Source: Lucifuga dentata
Taxonomy: Eukaryota > Chordata > Actinopteri > Ophidiiformes > Bythitidae
Direction of reading: 5' to 3'
DNA: 64,000 nt
Assembly (NCBI GenBank): GCA_014773175.1
Contig: VXCM01002593.1
Span: forward strand, 30,472 to 94,471
Shown: in pieces, positions 11,879 to 24,197 of the stretch
How the letters are laid out: each line of letters opens with the position of its first letter
Position numbering within the stretch: the stretch's first letter is position 1
Made by a program: the position numbers and the translations under genes
The notes under the pieces: generated by a model
The model's input: only the letters and a program-made list of their open reading frames with translations
Database searches by the model: none
What the model was told of the DNA's origin: nothing

Positions 11879-13180
11879 ATCGAGTTTGGGTAGGATTCAT
11901 ACAGCATAGGAAAAATGCTAAAAGCCAAAAGCTAAATAACTCTAAGTCTTTATGGAGCTTTGGAATGCCAAATTACTTCCTGTTTTGGCACAAAATATTG
12001 GCTGTTACCACAGATCACAATTGTATATTTTGTTTAAGCAACAAATTGTATATTTGTTGCTTATAATATAATTTATAGGTGATAGACTTTTTTTTAACCT
12101 CTCCATGATCTACTTTCACGAGAAGATGTGGGAAGGACTACATGCACAAAACCAACCCTCCCTTGGCCCCCCTCACATATGTATACTGTACGTGGTGAAA
12201 GCCTTTAAAGTCATCAACTCTCCTGGAAGAGCCATTTTTACAAGACTGAGCCACTGAGCTGCTTCACGGGACCTCCGCCTCTGTACACACTGCCTTGTCT
12301 GTCGCCTATTCATTGGTGCTGCACTTGTGGCAATTTATGTCTTCTGTCACACATTGGAGGAATTTTCCATATGTTCGATGTGTGATTTTGGTGTTGTCAG
12401 TATGCAGAAAAAAAAAGGATGGAAAGTTTTCTTTATATGTGGCTGTTATTTTTCATGTGATCTCAGTCCATAGGATATTACATGCCTGCAATGAGGAGAC
12501 ACTATACAGCACAGACAAAAGATCAAGTCAAATTGTAAAGGAATTTAAATAGAGCAATCCCATAGGGTCCATACTATACACACCCCCACACTGAAGGACA
12601 GTCTGAGAGAGGGAGGAGAGGGACAACAAGAAAATGGGTTAAAATTCTCTCATTCGGTTATGCTCTCCATCCTACTGTGGAAATATGATTATTTTTTTTG
12701 TCCAAAAGTCCATTATTGCACTTCAACATTATAGTTAAGCTTTTCTTTCCATTTGCCACCATTCTATTCTTTCATAACATAAGAACAAAGAGGGGATGAT
12801 CTATTTATTTCAACACAATATGTTTCAGAGCCAATCAGTCTTTTAAAATGGAAAGGAAGACAACAGGGACAAGGCACAAATTAAGTGTAAAGTATATATC
12901 GCTTAATGTGTCAAAAACCTGTGTGGACGTGCAATATACATTTATGTGTATATGATAGAGGATACAGGTGGAGGGTGGGGTGGAAATAGGAGGGGACTTT
13001 CTATCAGTGAAAAATTATATAAATGAGAAGGGCATCATTCTAATACCTCCACCAAGGCCAAACAAGCCAAGACAGTAATAACATACTGGTTTCAAAATAA
13101 TTTGTTTCAGGATCTATCTCTTAACTATTAAAGCTATGTAAAAACCATTTGCATGCAATCAGCATCATTATAGCATAGGC

Positions 13181-13229
<49 letters not shown>
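13181..13229. repeat. Compound microsatellite (AT)13(AC)n
   Basis: AT dinucleotides at 13181-13206 followed by AC dinucleotides to 13229. Confidence 0.97.
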
Positions 13230-13615
13230 ATAGATGTGCTGCACATAAAGTATGTATTTGTGCACGGCTCTCTTGGCAGCTGATTAAGTTCTGCCATGCA
13301 ATGTGCCAAACAAGAAAAATGGGAATAATTTATGCAAGCAAATACAATTGTTGGTATAGCCAAAACAACTAAAAAGGACTTCAGCCCATTAGAATATTTC
13401 CAAAGCGTCTCCCTAATTTCATTGTTTCCAGATAAACCAAAACAAAACAAAGGAATAACACCAACTCCCACCCATGTGTGCACAGCAGGCGAGCACAAGA
13501 GAACAGCGGAAGTCACGGCCTCCCTGGCTGCATTCACAGCGCAGGGTCTGACACTTTTTTCATCTTTTAAAATTAAATATTCTCTCTCATCCTTGATGTG
13601 GAGTTATAAGAGCCT

Positions 13616-13650
13616 GGGGGGGGGGGGGGGGGGNGGGGGGGGGGGGGGGG
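13616..13650. repeat. Poly-G tract with a one-base gap
   Basis: A run of G is broken only by N at 13634. The true length is unknown because the join is inside a homopolymer. The tract could form G-quadruplexes, which may be why assembly failed here. Confidence 0.9.
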
Positions 13651-14343
13651 AGTGTGCTTTTTTTTTCTTTCTAACATCTCTTTAGGAAACTAGATATATT
13701 TAGAAATAGGCACATTAAAGAATAAAACCCCCAACGCTAAAGACAGTAAGAAAAAAAATCACCGTAGAATGAAATCCCACCCCTGATAAATCACATTATG
13801 AGAAAACAGTTAAAGGAAGGAAAACTAAGGAGGAACACTGAGGGCTCACACACAGATGGGATGAATAGTCCAAAACTGTTGAAATATTTACACCAAAGTC
13901 TTTATAGATGGTTCAGTTATGATTTGTTTTCCGAGAGCCTGCAGGAAAGAAGCACCATTTGTCTTCTATATTGTCTTGCTGTACAGTGAATCTACATATA
14001 GCTCTTTAATGTTTGTGCTGAAATGATTTTAAGGTCATGTAGCAGTTGTGAAATGGATATCCACACGGTTTATGACATTCCGTTCAAAGATTCAGGATTT
14101 TTATTTGCTTGATGTGTAAAATAGCAATGTTGTAATTGTAATAGTTATAAGCTCAGTGAAGACTCATTAAATGTTGAGTTTTTATTAACTCAGTAAAAAC
14201 AAAAGATGAAAATACCATGTGTTGAGCATGAAGGGGGCAAACCTCTGCTAAATAAATTAAACAAGAATGGAAGAATTTTGACACTAAAATTAACTACTTT
14301 GGAGAACTAGTTTTTGCATTCAAACAAAACTAAATGTATTTAG

Positions 14344-14530
14344 TGTCATTACCTCTGCCAGTTACTGTATGTGATCACTAACATTTGTTTGTCTGTTTGT
14401 TAGCAGGGTATCTTGAATAGTTGTTGACAGATTTGAATGAAATTTGGGGGACAGATAGATAATATTGAGAGGAAGAAGTGACATTTGGAGGTGATCCAAA
14501 TCATATTCTAGATCCAAGATCCAGAAGAAG
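14344..14530. repeat. Dispersed teleost repeat (TTTGTTAGCAGG-type)
   Basis: The order TTACCTCTGCCAG, TTTGTCTGTTTGTTAGCAGG, TTGAATGAAATTTGGGGG, TTTGGAGGTGATCCAAAT and a GATCCAAGATCC-like end matches a repeat I remember as frequent in fish genomes, with phrases of the form TTTGATGAAATTTT and GGTGATCCGGATC. It is non-coding and its class is not certain. Boundaries are approximate. Confidence 0.5.
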
Positions 14531-15103
14531 ATGGTATACGTTGCTGAAGTGTCTTCTTGTTCCTAGTGTGGCAAAACACCAAAACCTGTTTTTCCTTATC
14601 CGTCACATGTCTATAGAGAACTGTGTCAGCATTCTGTTTCAGTTTGAAACATTTTATTCCTGAAAAATGCCTTTTGGCCATTGTTATTAAAGTTCACCAT
14701 TTAATATTTCACATGAAAATCTTGTTGATAAAAATGTAGCAAATAAAGACTTTGCTTATCTATCTGATAAAAAGCATAACACAGGTAGTTTCTTTTAATG
14801 TTACATGAGTAGACGTCTCTTTCTCAAATTGGTATTTTTAATTGATTTTTTGATACATTTCTAAATTAGTAACCTCCTGTTTCTCTTACCAAAATTATGA
14901 GAACAATGTTTCTGCCGAGCTGTCCTATAACATGTTTTCCAAATGATCATTTATTTCATTATGATCCATTCAAAGCTCTTCAGAAGATAATTAGCTGCAA
15001 TGGATTTTTATGTCATTTTTTAAAATTCTCCCTGATGATGGTCTTAATCCTCTTTACCACACTTACCACCAATCTGACACAATGATTAATTATTGTTTCT
15101 CAC

Positions 15104-15138
<35 letters not shown>

Positions 15139-17782
15139 CTTTCAGGCTTTGTACACAACACGAAGTAATAAGAAACAGAAATGGCATAAAGGCACAAAAC
15201 TCACTAAGCAAGAATACATATAGCAATGTCCAATTCAAGTAATTTAGTGGCTCCATCTTTGAGTTACTTCTCCTCTGCCAGCCCTTATTTCCCTTTTATT
15301 ATAACTAGTCATTCCTTGTTGTTGAACTTCTGCATCTCAGTGTTGGGAATGACTTATCACATTACATAATTCATGCATGGAGCATATGAATAATGGATGT
15401 TTCTGCCTCAGTGATGCCAGAGGTGGAACAGCATTGGTCTGTGTCCAGACTTGCATAGCTGCAAACACTCTGTAGTTAACGCCACAGGTTGTCTTTTCTC
15501 AATCTAACTTTAAGCATGGATTATACAGCAAAAACACCTCATAATGAGACTTCAATATGACAGAATGTTTCATTAATGTCATTTTTAAAAGCTCAGTTGG
15601 TCCCTGTAAATGCATTTTCCCTGTGCTGAGAAATTCTGGGGATGAAATTTGCCTTCTGAAAACTGAGTCATCTTTTAATCTGTGCTGCTCCTCCCATTGG
15701 ACCAACTGTCCATGTTAATGTTTTATCAGGCCTCTTGGGCCCATTCATCACCCGCCTTTGTGTGGTTGCCAATGAAGCATCAGGCCATGGGAAACTTCAT
15801 GTTTCTAAAGAGCCAGTGGCTGCTTGCTGCTAGTGGCTGCACAAACCTGAGCTTTATTAATAAACAAAAGCTGTCATGTCTGTGGCAGAGTGAGGAGACT
15901 CGCAGTAGAAACTTGCAGAAGTTGGAGACTCAGTGCCACAGTTGGTGTCATTAGCAGTGGTGCAATGGACCCCAAACCAGCCTGGGGCTGCTCATCTGTA
16001 CTTGTCACTGAGCTAGCTTCATTAGTCACTGTCTAGATGACAGAGCCTCTTGTAAAGGATATCTCACCCCCTGTGGAGAGCCAAGTGTCCTCGCAAATAG
16101 GCTGCTGACCTCTAGAGTGTCTCTGGTCCTAAGGGGACAGAGTGGGGGAAGCCAGAGATGAGCATAGGCCATGAGTGGGGTGAGGGTTTGCAGAATGTAG
16201 GGCATAGCCAGGCCAGGGCCTCTACTTTTGGAGGATCCTGGGAGCTGACCTGCCCCTGACCCCATCTGTACAATGAAGTTAGCCAAGTGGTGACTCCTGC
16301 ATGCTCTAATGAAATGGCAGATTCCCCAGAAGAAGAAGAACAAGTCTGGGGCCCCTCTGAAGCAGAATGAGATACCCAGCAGTGACACGTTAATCCACTC
16401 AGTTGATGATTAGGAGTTGGGGGATGGAGAGGTTTGAGAGACAGAAATGATGAGGGGGAGAAAAAAAAAGTCTTGGCAGGTTTTTGATGTCTCTGCTTTT
16501 GATTCTGCCTCTCTGCTGTGCTAAGTAAATGACAGCTCTGTCAGAGTGGAGATATCTAACACTTGGACATGTGATGGATGATTAAGCTTTGATGTTGAAG
16601 TTTTGATCTTCAGCGAGACATGGTACACAGGCACTTTTTTGATATTCATTTAATGCACCTCTTTATAAGCAAAAGTCAAAGAAACTTACATTAAAATCAA
16701 ATACTCAAACTGATTCAGAACATAGCCTGTAATAATTCAGTTTTTGTTTTTTTTTATTATTAAAATGTAATCTGTGTTATGTAATAATGTGTATGTAACC
16801 TGCTCTTAATTTAAACTCAGGTTAAGAGGACTTAACATTGAATAAAACTAAATTTAGTCAAGAACACATTTAGATGAATTCAAATGAGTGCATGAATACA
16901 TTTGCGCTCTGAAGTAGATAGATAGAAAGCAGCTCAAACTGTTCCCTTTAGCTCGGACATTGTGTCAGTACTGAGCAGATGTTAAAGAGTGGGTGGAATA
17001 TAATGCAGACAATGCATTAAATACGAGTAAGAGTGTCTCACTATGTACAATAAATACTGCATGCTGACAGCAATCCATTAGATTGACTCGTACATCAATA
17101 CGGCACAATAGCTGCCTTCAAAAAGACAACTTCTATATGTTGTGTGCTTCATTCATATACACAGCAGACTGTGTATTCTGTCTGTGAAGTAAAACAAACC
17201 TGACTGTACGTACTGGGGAGAAGGTTAGCCTTGTGCACCCAAAAAAAAAAAGGCTCACAATCATTCATACTTTAACTCCAGCCTCCTCTTATCCGCGGGA
17301 CCCTTTGTGCTTGCCACAAACAGTACGCTCAATCGCATTATCATTAAAGAGGAAATCAGTCACATTAAGCCTCTCTGCTGTCATTTGCCCCACAATTTCA
17401 GCTGTGGGCTGCCGAACAAGCGTGGCGGGACATAAGACGCATGTGAAATGAGATTTGCATAAACAGTGTTGCTCTGTCATTTATTTATTTCCTCCTTTGC
17501 CGGAGAAAAGATGCCGGCTGCTTGCACAGCATGTCCCTGAGGGTGTATCAAACAGGTGTTGTCAGCAGGGTCAGGACTTCATCGATGACATTATTGTAAT
17601 AATGACATAATGACCTCATGCTTTTAGACGTAGGTGTGGAAAGAGGGGAATTGAGGGCAGAGGAGCAAGGGAGCAAGTGGCGGCTCCTTCATGAGTCTTT
17701 CTAGTGTAAATCATTATACAGCTAATGGGCTCATGACATCAGTGTTTTTCTATAAGCAGAGGATGGCAGTGAAAATGGGGAG

Positions 17783-17813
<31 letters not shown>

Positions 17814-18203
17814 GAATATTCATCTGGTAGAGGAGCATGCCACAGCCACCTAGAACACACATAAGCTAACATGTTTACTAAGAAAACAGTACATGAGGAT
17901 TAGTCATCACAATATGTCTGTGACACCATGTCAGCAAGCCGAGAACCACTATTGCCTTCCCCCTTCTGTATGGCTGATTACTTTCTATTTTGGCATGCTA
18001 TTATCTTTTTAGGATTTAATTCTCAAATACTGGAGTAGCTGAAGTACAATCATTAGGGATTATCAAATACAAAAGGTTCTGCCTTTGGTTGTCTACAGCT
18101 GTTTTATATTTAGTGCACAAATGTCACTGTCACCAAATTTTTAACATTTTTTGCATCAATTTTAGCATTTGCTTTAATAAGAATAGTGCTATTTTGACAT
18201 TTT
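14531..18203. other. Gene-free stretch with a GC-richer block
   Basis: No gene is recognised. An A tract lies at about 15108-15136. Bases 15690-16400 are GC-richer than their surroundings and carry a 120-codon minus-strand frame (16026-16388) with no family resemblance. A GT run sits at 17785-17813. The interval 17230-17700 lacks simple repeats and has few homopolymers, so it may be a conserved non-coding element, but this cannot be tested from one sequence. Confidence 0.6.
17785..17813. repeat. (GT)n microsatellite
   Basis: Uninterrupted GT dinucleotides. Confidence 0.95.
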
Positions 18204-18999
18204 GGCCCACATTCATAAGAAACAGTTATAAGGAGTGTAGCGTTGCCTTAATATGCGGCATGATAATTGACGGTCATTCATAAAACTTCTCCTATGATAA
18301 TCAGCGCACCGCTGTCACCTGAAGGTAGCATTGCTGTGAGGTGTGACAGGTGAAAGCTAATGAAGATCAGTGTCTTAATGAGCTGCTGCATATTTATCAG
18401 CCACCATTTATCCTGATTCATCTCGTTTTAAAGCCACAAATCGGCAAAGGAAACATACATTCTGCTTTAGAGATCCTATTTTTAAAAGACTGACACTAAC
18501 AGTTAAAAATGTATTTTAACCTCTTTAGTGCAATCACGCTGCACAGGGGGGTTGGCGGGNTGTTTGCAGAAACTCAGAAGTGTGCAGCGTAGCAGTTGAG
18601 GTGATTAAACAGAGTGCCTGAACGTGTGTCAGATCAGATCAAAACTCACTATTTAAAAACTGTCTGATCAACTGAGTGAATTTATCTATGAAAATTATTG
18701 ATCACTAACACACGTGAAGAAAATAAAGTTTTAAAAGTTGCCCAAATTTCATACCACTTAAATTTACCACCGTACTGAAGCAGGTCTTAATGTTTGCATG
18801 TCAATTTGTTTTATGAACAGCCACTGCATCATGCAAATAAGGAAATTTTACAGTAACACCTCTTTCAAGGTAAACACTAAAATATTTTAGTAACAGGCAT
18901 TTATGAATGAGCAAACATGGTTGCGCCATAATATTTGCACATAGCGATGTGGTAAATCAATAGCTTTCATAAACCAGTTATGATTTATGAATCTGGGCC
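18204..18999. mobile_element. Candidate MITE with GGCCCA-ATTCATAA terminal inverted repeats
   Basis: The left end GGCCCACATTCATAA (18204-18218) and the reverse complement of the right end (GGCCCAGATTCATAA, 18985-18999) match at 14 of 15 positions. Internal TCATAAA/TTTATGA motifs recur near both ends. A comparable GGCCC-ATTCA terminus is familiar from teleost DNA transposons, but I cannot read a clear target-site duplication, so the superfamily is open. A single N at 18560 lies inside a G-rich stretch. Confidence 0.5.
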
Positions 19000-19195
19000 A
19001 TTATCTTTTAAAGCCATTGTATATAGCTTGAAAATAAAGTAACATGGTCTTGGAGTTAGGGGTGGGGTTACACATAGGAGTGGAGTGTCACACCTAAATA
19101 TACTGCAAACCTTACCCTAAGGCCTGGTGCATGCTTGGCACAGACATGACAGTGGGTGTGCATGGGTTGTGGTGGGAGGTTTATAGTGTGAGGGT

Positions 19196-19666
19196 TTAAG
19201 GGACTATTGCATGTTTGAGCCCAATAAATACCCACGAACATATTACATTACGGACAACCATTTTCCAAAACTGTATTTTAGATTTCATGTTATGCAAAAT
19301 CTCCCAATCATTTGAAATCAAATGTTCATGTGAATATAGAAGGCATGGTCGTTTTCAATTTCTTGGTAAAAGTCATCTTCTCCTGGGACTATATTCCTTC
19401 TGTAGGCAAACATTTCCTTCCAAGCAGCTCAACAATGTTTGGTTTACTGTAATGGAATACCTATCTTAAGCATGTTTCAAGTCCCTACAAGTTGATTTTT
19501 GTAACATAGTGGAATGCTGAAACCAGTGGCTGCATGGATGGCGGGAAACACAAATCTAAAATATACCATTATGTATGTAGTGTGTTTTGGAAAATGGTTG
19601 GCAGTAGTGTAAAGTGGTTGTATTTATCAGGCTTAAACATGCAGAATCACTGGTATGCTCCTTTAA
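19196..19666 (+). mobile_element. TTAA-type MITE, copy C (full length)
   Basis: The copy is bounded by TTAA at both ends (19196-19199 and 19663-19666). It begins TTAAGGGACTATTGCATG with GTTTGAGCCCAATAAAT and ends GCTTAAACATGCAGAATC, then GGTATGCTCCTTTAA. The internal landmark CTGGGACTATATTCC is near 19383. It is about 471 bp and encodes nothing recognisable. TTAA target sites suggest the piggyBac superfamily, although a TA target site cannot be excluded. Confidence 0.8.
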
Positions 19667-19890
19667 GAGCAGCTTGGCCTACAGTGCCACCGAAAATCCT
19701 AGCTAGTAAAATGAGGTTTGGTCATCTTGCTCAGACATGTGGACACTGTCCACTTCTGGCCACTTCAGCATCAGTTTAGTTGTATAGGCAATGAGGATGA
19801 TCATGAGTGGGGTTCCATGTGTTACTCCGCCTCCATGTGTAACCCTGCGATCCTGCGATTGTTTTTTTCTTTGCCCAAGATTTCATCATT

Positions 19891-19926
19891 TTTCATTATC
19901 TGTTGTTGGGACAACAGATAATGAAA
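19891..19926. other. Perfect hairpin, 16-bp stem and 4-nt loop
   Basis: TTTCATTATCTGTTGT (19891-19906), loop TGGG, then the exact reverse complement at 19911-19926. It lies 20 bp before a second hairpin (19946-19983). Both sit at the edge of a decayed LINE. Confidence 0.9.
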
Positions 19927-19945
19927 GATGGCAATGATCTGCAAT

Positions 19946-19983
19946 AACCTGGCATTTACCTGTGTCCAGGTAAGTGCCAGGTT
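19946..19983. other. Near-perfect hairpin, 17-bp stem and 4-nt loop
   Basis: AACCTGGCATTTACCTG (19946-19962), loop TGTC, then CAGGTAAGTGCCAGGTT (19967-19983). There is one mismatch in the stem, a T that could pair as T:G (U:G in RNA). It forms a pair with the hairpin at 19891-19926. Confidence 0.9.
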
Positions 19984-19989
19984 AAGCAA

Positions 19990-20745
19990 AGTTGCCCTTA
20001 GCTCCTTCTGCTCAGCCACTTTCTCTGGCTCTACCTTGGGGATCTCGAGTCATTCCCAGGCCATATGGGAATGTATTCCCTCCAGTGTCCTTTTTATTAT
20101 CTGCTCTGGGTGTCTTCTCAGTTGGACATGGCCAGAATTCCTGCACAAGAAGAGACTCGGGACACATCTTGATAAGATACCCAAACCAGTACAGCTGGTT
20201 TCTTTCAACGCAAAGGAGCAGCGATTCTACACCAAGCTTCCTAGAGATATTCAAGCTCCGCACCCTATTCGTGAAGGTGAACCCGGACACCCTGCAAAGA
20301 CAGCTCAGTTCAGATGCATATTTGTAGTGTAATCAGACCCGAGGATGAGGACTGGAACACAGTTCAGCTACTAAATTGACCATAATCTTCCTGCACAATA
20401 TGGTAACTGCAGATGTCAATGTTAATGCCACTAGGACAAGACCCCAGACTCTCTCCCAAACTAAAGAGGCCAGTTTACCATTTTCTGGTGGATTAATACG
20501 GCCTCAGACTTGAACAGGCCATTTCACACTAGAGTGCTAAACACCCCAAATGCACATTTAAGCTCACAGCCCGACAAAGGCCAACTAAACAATGTTGTCA
20601 ACAAAAAGCTGAGACACAATCCTGCGGTCACCAAACTGGACAATCCACACCTCATGGCTGTGCCAAAGGATTCTATGCAAATAAACAACAGATTTTCACA
20701 AGTGCTTAGTTGTGTCAATCATCCCAATGGCAGTTATTTGTGAGC
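19990..20745 (-). pseudogene. Decayed LINE reverse-transcriptase fragment
   Basis: Read on the minus strand, the frame at 20012-20290 contains NQLYWFGYLIKMCPESLL followed by a CPTEKTPRADNKK stretch. This resembles the C-terminal end of a common fish non-LTR retrotransposon polyprotein, where a R-WFGHL-RM motif precedes a basic arginine/proline-rich segment. Upstream in the element's orientation (20340-20745) the DNA still shows recognisable but frame-broken reverse-transcriptase gene order. No endonuclease is seen and the frame is closed by stops, so this is a dead remnant. The RTE/Rex-type assignment is from memory and tentative. Confidence 0.65.
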
Positions 20746-21896
20746 CAATCAGTCATGCACCAGTGGTTAAAATCTGTCATGCAACATAACAAATTATTTA
20801 TTAACCCAACAGTAGCAGCACTTTTGAGTTAATGTACAATCTGATTCAATGGCAAGAGTAGTCCAAAAGGTTTGTTGTACACTATAGTGTTCCATGTAAA
20901 AGATTTTTGCTTTGCTAGGCTACAATGGCCATATTAATAGAGAAAAAAAAAAAAAAATTACATCAGTGTCCTTTGCTATAACCTAGAATGAGAGCTTGAC
21001 TGACAGCAAGGAGATCATGCATCTGTGTGTTTTCCCCCATGAATAACGAGTGTGTGTGTGTGTGTGTGTGTGTTGCCTCTGGGCTTCAAATGAAGGCTCA
21101 TGTTATAGTCGGCTGCTACAGTTCACTGAAGGACTCGCTCACGACTGACAGCACACCTCCCCCTCTTCATCTTGAAATTTCATAGATGCATCTGGGCAGC
21201 TCAATGACAGCACATCTTTATTCCCGCTCTCTAACTCCCAGCTGCAACCAGACTGCTTTACTAAGCTGTAAATTGGCATTCTGGGACAAACTCTTGTCTT
21301 GTACAATTCTTTTGAGGTTTGAAAGCCTTTTGAAAACATGTTCTTAACCTTTTTTTTTGGGGGNGGATGATAAAATAATTAAAACCTAAAGAAAAAAAGT
21401 GCATGCTTTTATACGTAACATATGGATGGGGAGGTATTGCAACTTCCTGTATAAGCTATTTTAATTAGAGTATTTATTTCAATTTTTGCATATTTCTTGA
21501 AAACTAATACACCATCTCAATAAAATAATCAGGGCATGTGTATGCTATGATGGACCATCAACAGGTGCCATTTGACCAAGATCCAGACCCTGATCCAGAT
21601 CTCTGGAATAAAATATATGCTGGTTTGACAATGATTTCGATATATATTCCATAATTACAGATAGATGATGGTCACAATGTCCAATTGACAACAATTCTGA
21701 CATATTTTTAACAGTTACAGATATTGATCTAGGAGAAAATGTACCACTGTACAATAAATTTGGATGATTTTTTCATACATCTGATTTCAAGGTAATGATA
21801 GTAAATTCCTGGATTTATATAACCAAAAAAGCATCATCAGAGGACTACTGAGCCTTGATAGAGGTACTTTATATGATCCCTGACATCTAGTTTGAT
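20746..21896. other. Gene-free stretch
   Basis: No gene recognised. It holds an A tract near 20941-20957, a GT run at 21051-21073, and a one-base gap at 21364 between a T tract and a G tract. Confidence 0.7.
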
Positions 21897-22080
21897 CAGT
21901 TGTGAAAGAAGTAGTTGAATATTTTTCCTTAAGTATTAACAGTAAAATGTATTTGAGTATTTAAAGTAAAAGCATTCACTATGAAGAATAGTCTCTGAGT
22001 CTTAAACTATTGCTGGACTGACATGATCTGGTGCATGATAATGAAAATATAACAGCATGAACAACCTTGTATCACCAGTT
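21897..22080. mobile_element. hAT-like element, copy 2 (partial)
   Basis: It starts CAGTTGTGAAAGAAGTAG, differing by a few bases from the family end CAGTGGTGGAAGAAGTA, and continues with CTTAAGTATTAACAGTAAAATG and AAAGTAAAAGCATTCACTATG, the family's usual order. The right end is not recognisable and the boundary is approximate. Confidence 0.55.
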
Positions 22081-22849
22081 GTAATGAATAATTAAAATTT
22101 ATGAGTAGCATATTAATCATCACCAGTTCCATAAATATGAATACTCAAGAAAGTGCCAGTATTACAAAATTGCTGACAATAAATGGCACACCATATACTT
22201 TTTAAAATTATTTGATTTTGCTAAGGTTTTTTTTTTTTTGTTTGTTTGTTTGTTTGTTTGTTTTTACACCGTGCCAGTCAAGGACTGAGTTACACTTCTT
22301 TTTTTTTTCCTGTGCTGGAATGGAATGGCAAATCCGGAAGGTTCCCTACACTACTTTCCTCTGTCAAGACACAGAGGTGTGAAGGCAGCCCACGTTTTTT
22401 TTTTTTTTTTTTTNTTTTTTTTTTTTTTTTTTCCTGCAGTAGGGCCTCTTGTTGGGGGGATGGAGGATGGAAGATGGAGGGTGTGTGCAGGGGCTGTGGA
22501 CAGAGAGGAAGAGGGTTAATCATGTTTGCAACAGGACAGGCTTCCCCTTGAAGTGGGAGACAGTGGTAGGAAGTGTCCAGATTTATGGCGGCCTGTAACC
22601 GGCCATTGTAGCCGCCTTCACCATGGCAGTTGACCAGCAGACAGGAGGGGAGAAAGAGGGAGAGTGTGAGAGAAGCTGTAAATCACAGTGAGAGTGTGTC
22701 TCAGACACAGACACACACTCACATATACACAAACAGATCCAGCCCTATGCTCGCAGTTCACAGGCAGATAATGTGCAAAGGAAGGGTGGTTCCCTCAGTA
22801 GACTGCTGACACGACAGAGCTGTTCTTACATGAACACACTGGATTTTTT
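22081..22849. other. Gene-free stretch
   Basis: No gene recognised. It contains a GTTT tandem at about 22240-22265 and a long T tract with a gap at 22414. Several overlapping frames here read through that T tract and are not credible. Confidence 0.7.
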
Positions 22850-23200
22850 AGAATTTTAAATATTAAATGTGCCATGACCCCTGAGTATTAGCAGTAAATC
22901 AATATTAGCTGTACAAGTTACTCAAGTATCATTTTGAAGAATGATTTCTGTCAGTGTTAAAATTAGTGATCCATTGATATGCATCTGATACAAGTTAATC
23001 ATTATCAAAAATCCCCAAAACTTGAGACAGTATGTTTATCATTTGACAGTGTGACCAACCTCATATCTCTGATTTAAGAATGAAACCATGAAAAATCTGG
23101 AATGAAATAATGAAAATTTCCAAAGTTGGAGACACAAAGTATTTAATCCAAAAATGAAGAGGGTAATTTTCATGCTTTCTACTCATTTGCTCCTGTACAC
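22850..23200. mobile_element. hAT-like element, copy 3 (degraded)
   Basis: The internal segment AATGAAATAATGAAAATTTCC followed by GGAGACACAAAGTATTTAATCC parallels the 42466 copy (GAATGAAATAATGAAAGTCT and AAGGTGCAAAATATTCAGC). Upstream TGACCCCTGAGTATTAGCAG and TACTCAAGTATC fit the family. Termini are not recognisable, so this is a low-confidence partial copy. Confidence 0.45.
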
Positions 23201-23736
23201 AGTAAATATAATACTAATATATGCTAAAATAAATAAATTCATAAAATGAAAGATGGTCACATCACAAGAAATATTGAACTGGCAATAGTCAGTATGTTTC
23301 TATGCATTACAAAATATTATGTTCTGATCCAATTAGGGCAATTAATCAACATCATGTAAACACCATAATCAGATTGAAATTGGTGTTGGTGCACTTTGAG
23401 TGTCAGACCTGATGATTATGAGATTGTAAAATAATTTATTCTAGCATATAAACCCTCCATGAACTAACAATCAGTGAGCATTGTGCATCACCTGGTTCAT
23501 TTCCTCTCTCAATCCATTTAAGCAACAAGTCACGCATAGTCAGAAAACATCAGAATCTTATCAGTTCCTTCCATGGATACAATTTACTCTGCACATTATA
23601 GCTTTAATCATAGTAGAGACAAAAATCAGAGTACAGTGTGAACCATACTGAGTGACTTGCAGAAGCTCCTGTGTGGAGGGTTAATTGAGACAAATAGCAG
23701 CTCTGTTCCTCTCTGGAATCCCCGGGCTAACTGGGC

Positions 23737-23780
<44 letters not shown>

Positions 23781-24197
23781 ACACACTTGTGGCCCTTTTA
23801 TCTCTGCAGGCTTTCTTCCAGACACAGTAAAAAATGAGTTTGATTTCACCAATGGAAAATGTATTACCTCTATCATATCCACCACGTCTGACTCACAGCG
23901 GTTTATTATTAGCTGCGGTCTTGCATGCTTGTGAGCGCGACTGTCACTATTGGTCTTTAGGTGAGTGTGCAGGAAGCCACAGAAGAGGTGTCTTGTTACT
24001 CCACTTCACTCTAATGTTCCTCTCAGTGAAATGACTCTCTCTGTCTCTTTTAAGCACCATTGAGTTTATTTCCTTCACAGGCAGTTGGAGTATCACGTAA
24101 CATATGGAGTGCACTTGTACAATATGTGCGTGCATCCTTGCAAACATACATGCATGCATGTGTCAGTGTGGGTGGTTTGGGGTATTCGTCTTCAGGC
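23201..24197. other. Gene-free stretch
   Basis: No gene recognised. It contains an AC microsatellite (23739-23786). The sequence is otherwise ordinary AT-rich DNA. Confidence 0.7.
23739..23786. repeat. (AC)n microsatellite with one interruption
   Basis: AC dinucleotides interrupted by a single T near 23776. Confidence 0.96.

Larger units (their letters stand above)
11879..14343. other. Gene-free stretch
   Basis: AT-rich sequence without recognisable exons. It contains the AT/AC microsatellite at 13181-13229 and a G homopolymer with a gap at 13616-13650. Open frames at 12295, 13121 (minus) and 13332 either read through simple sequence or lack any family resemblance. Confidence 0.7.
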
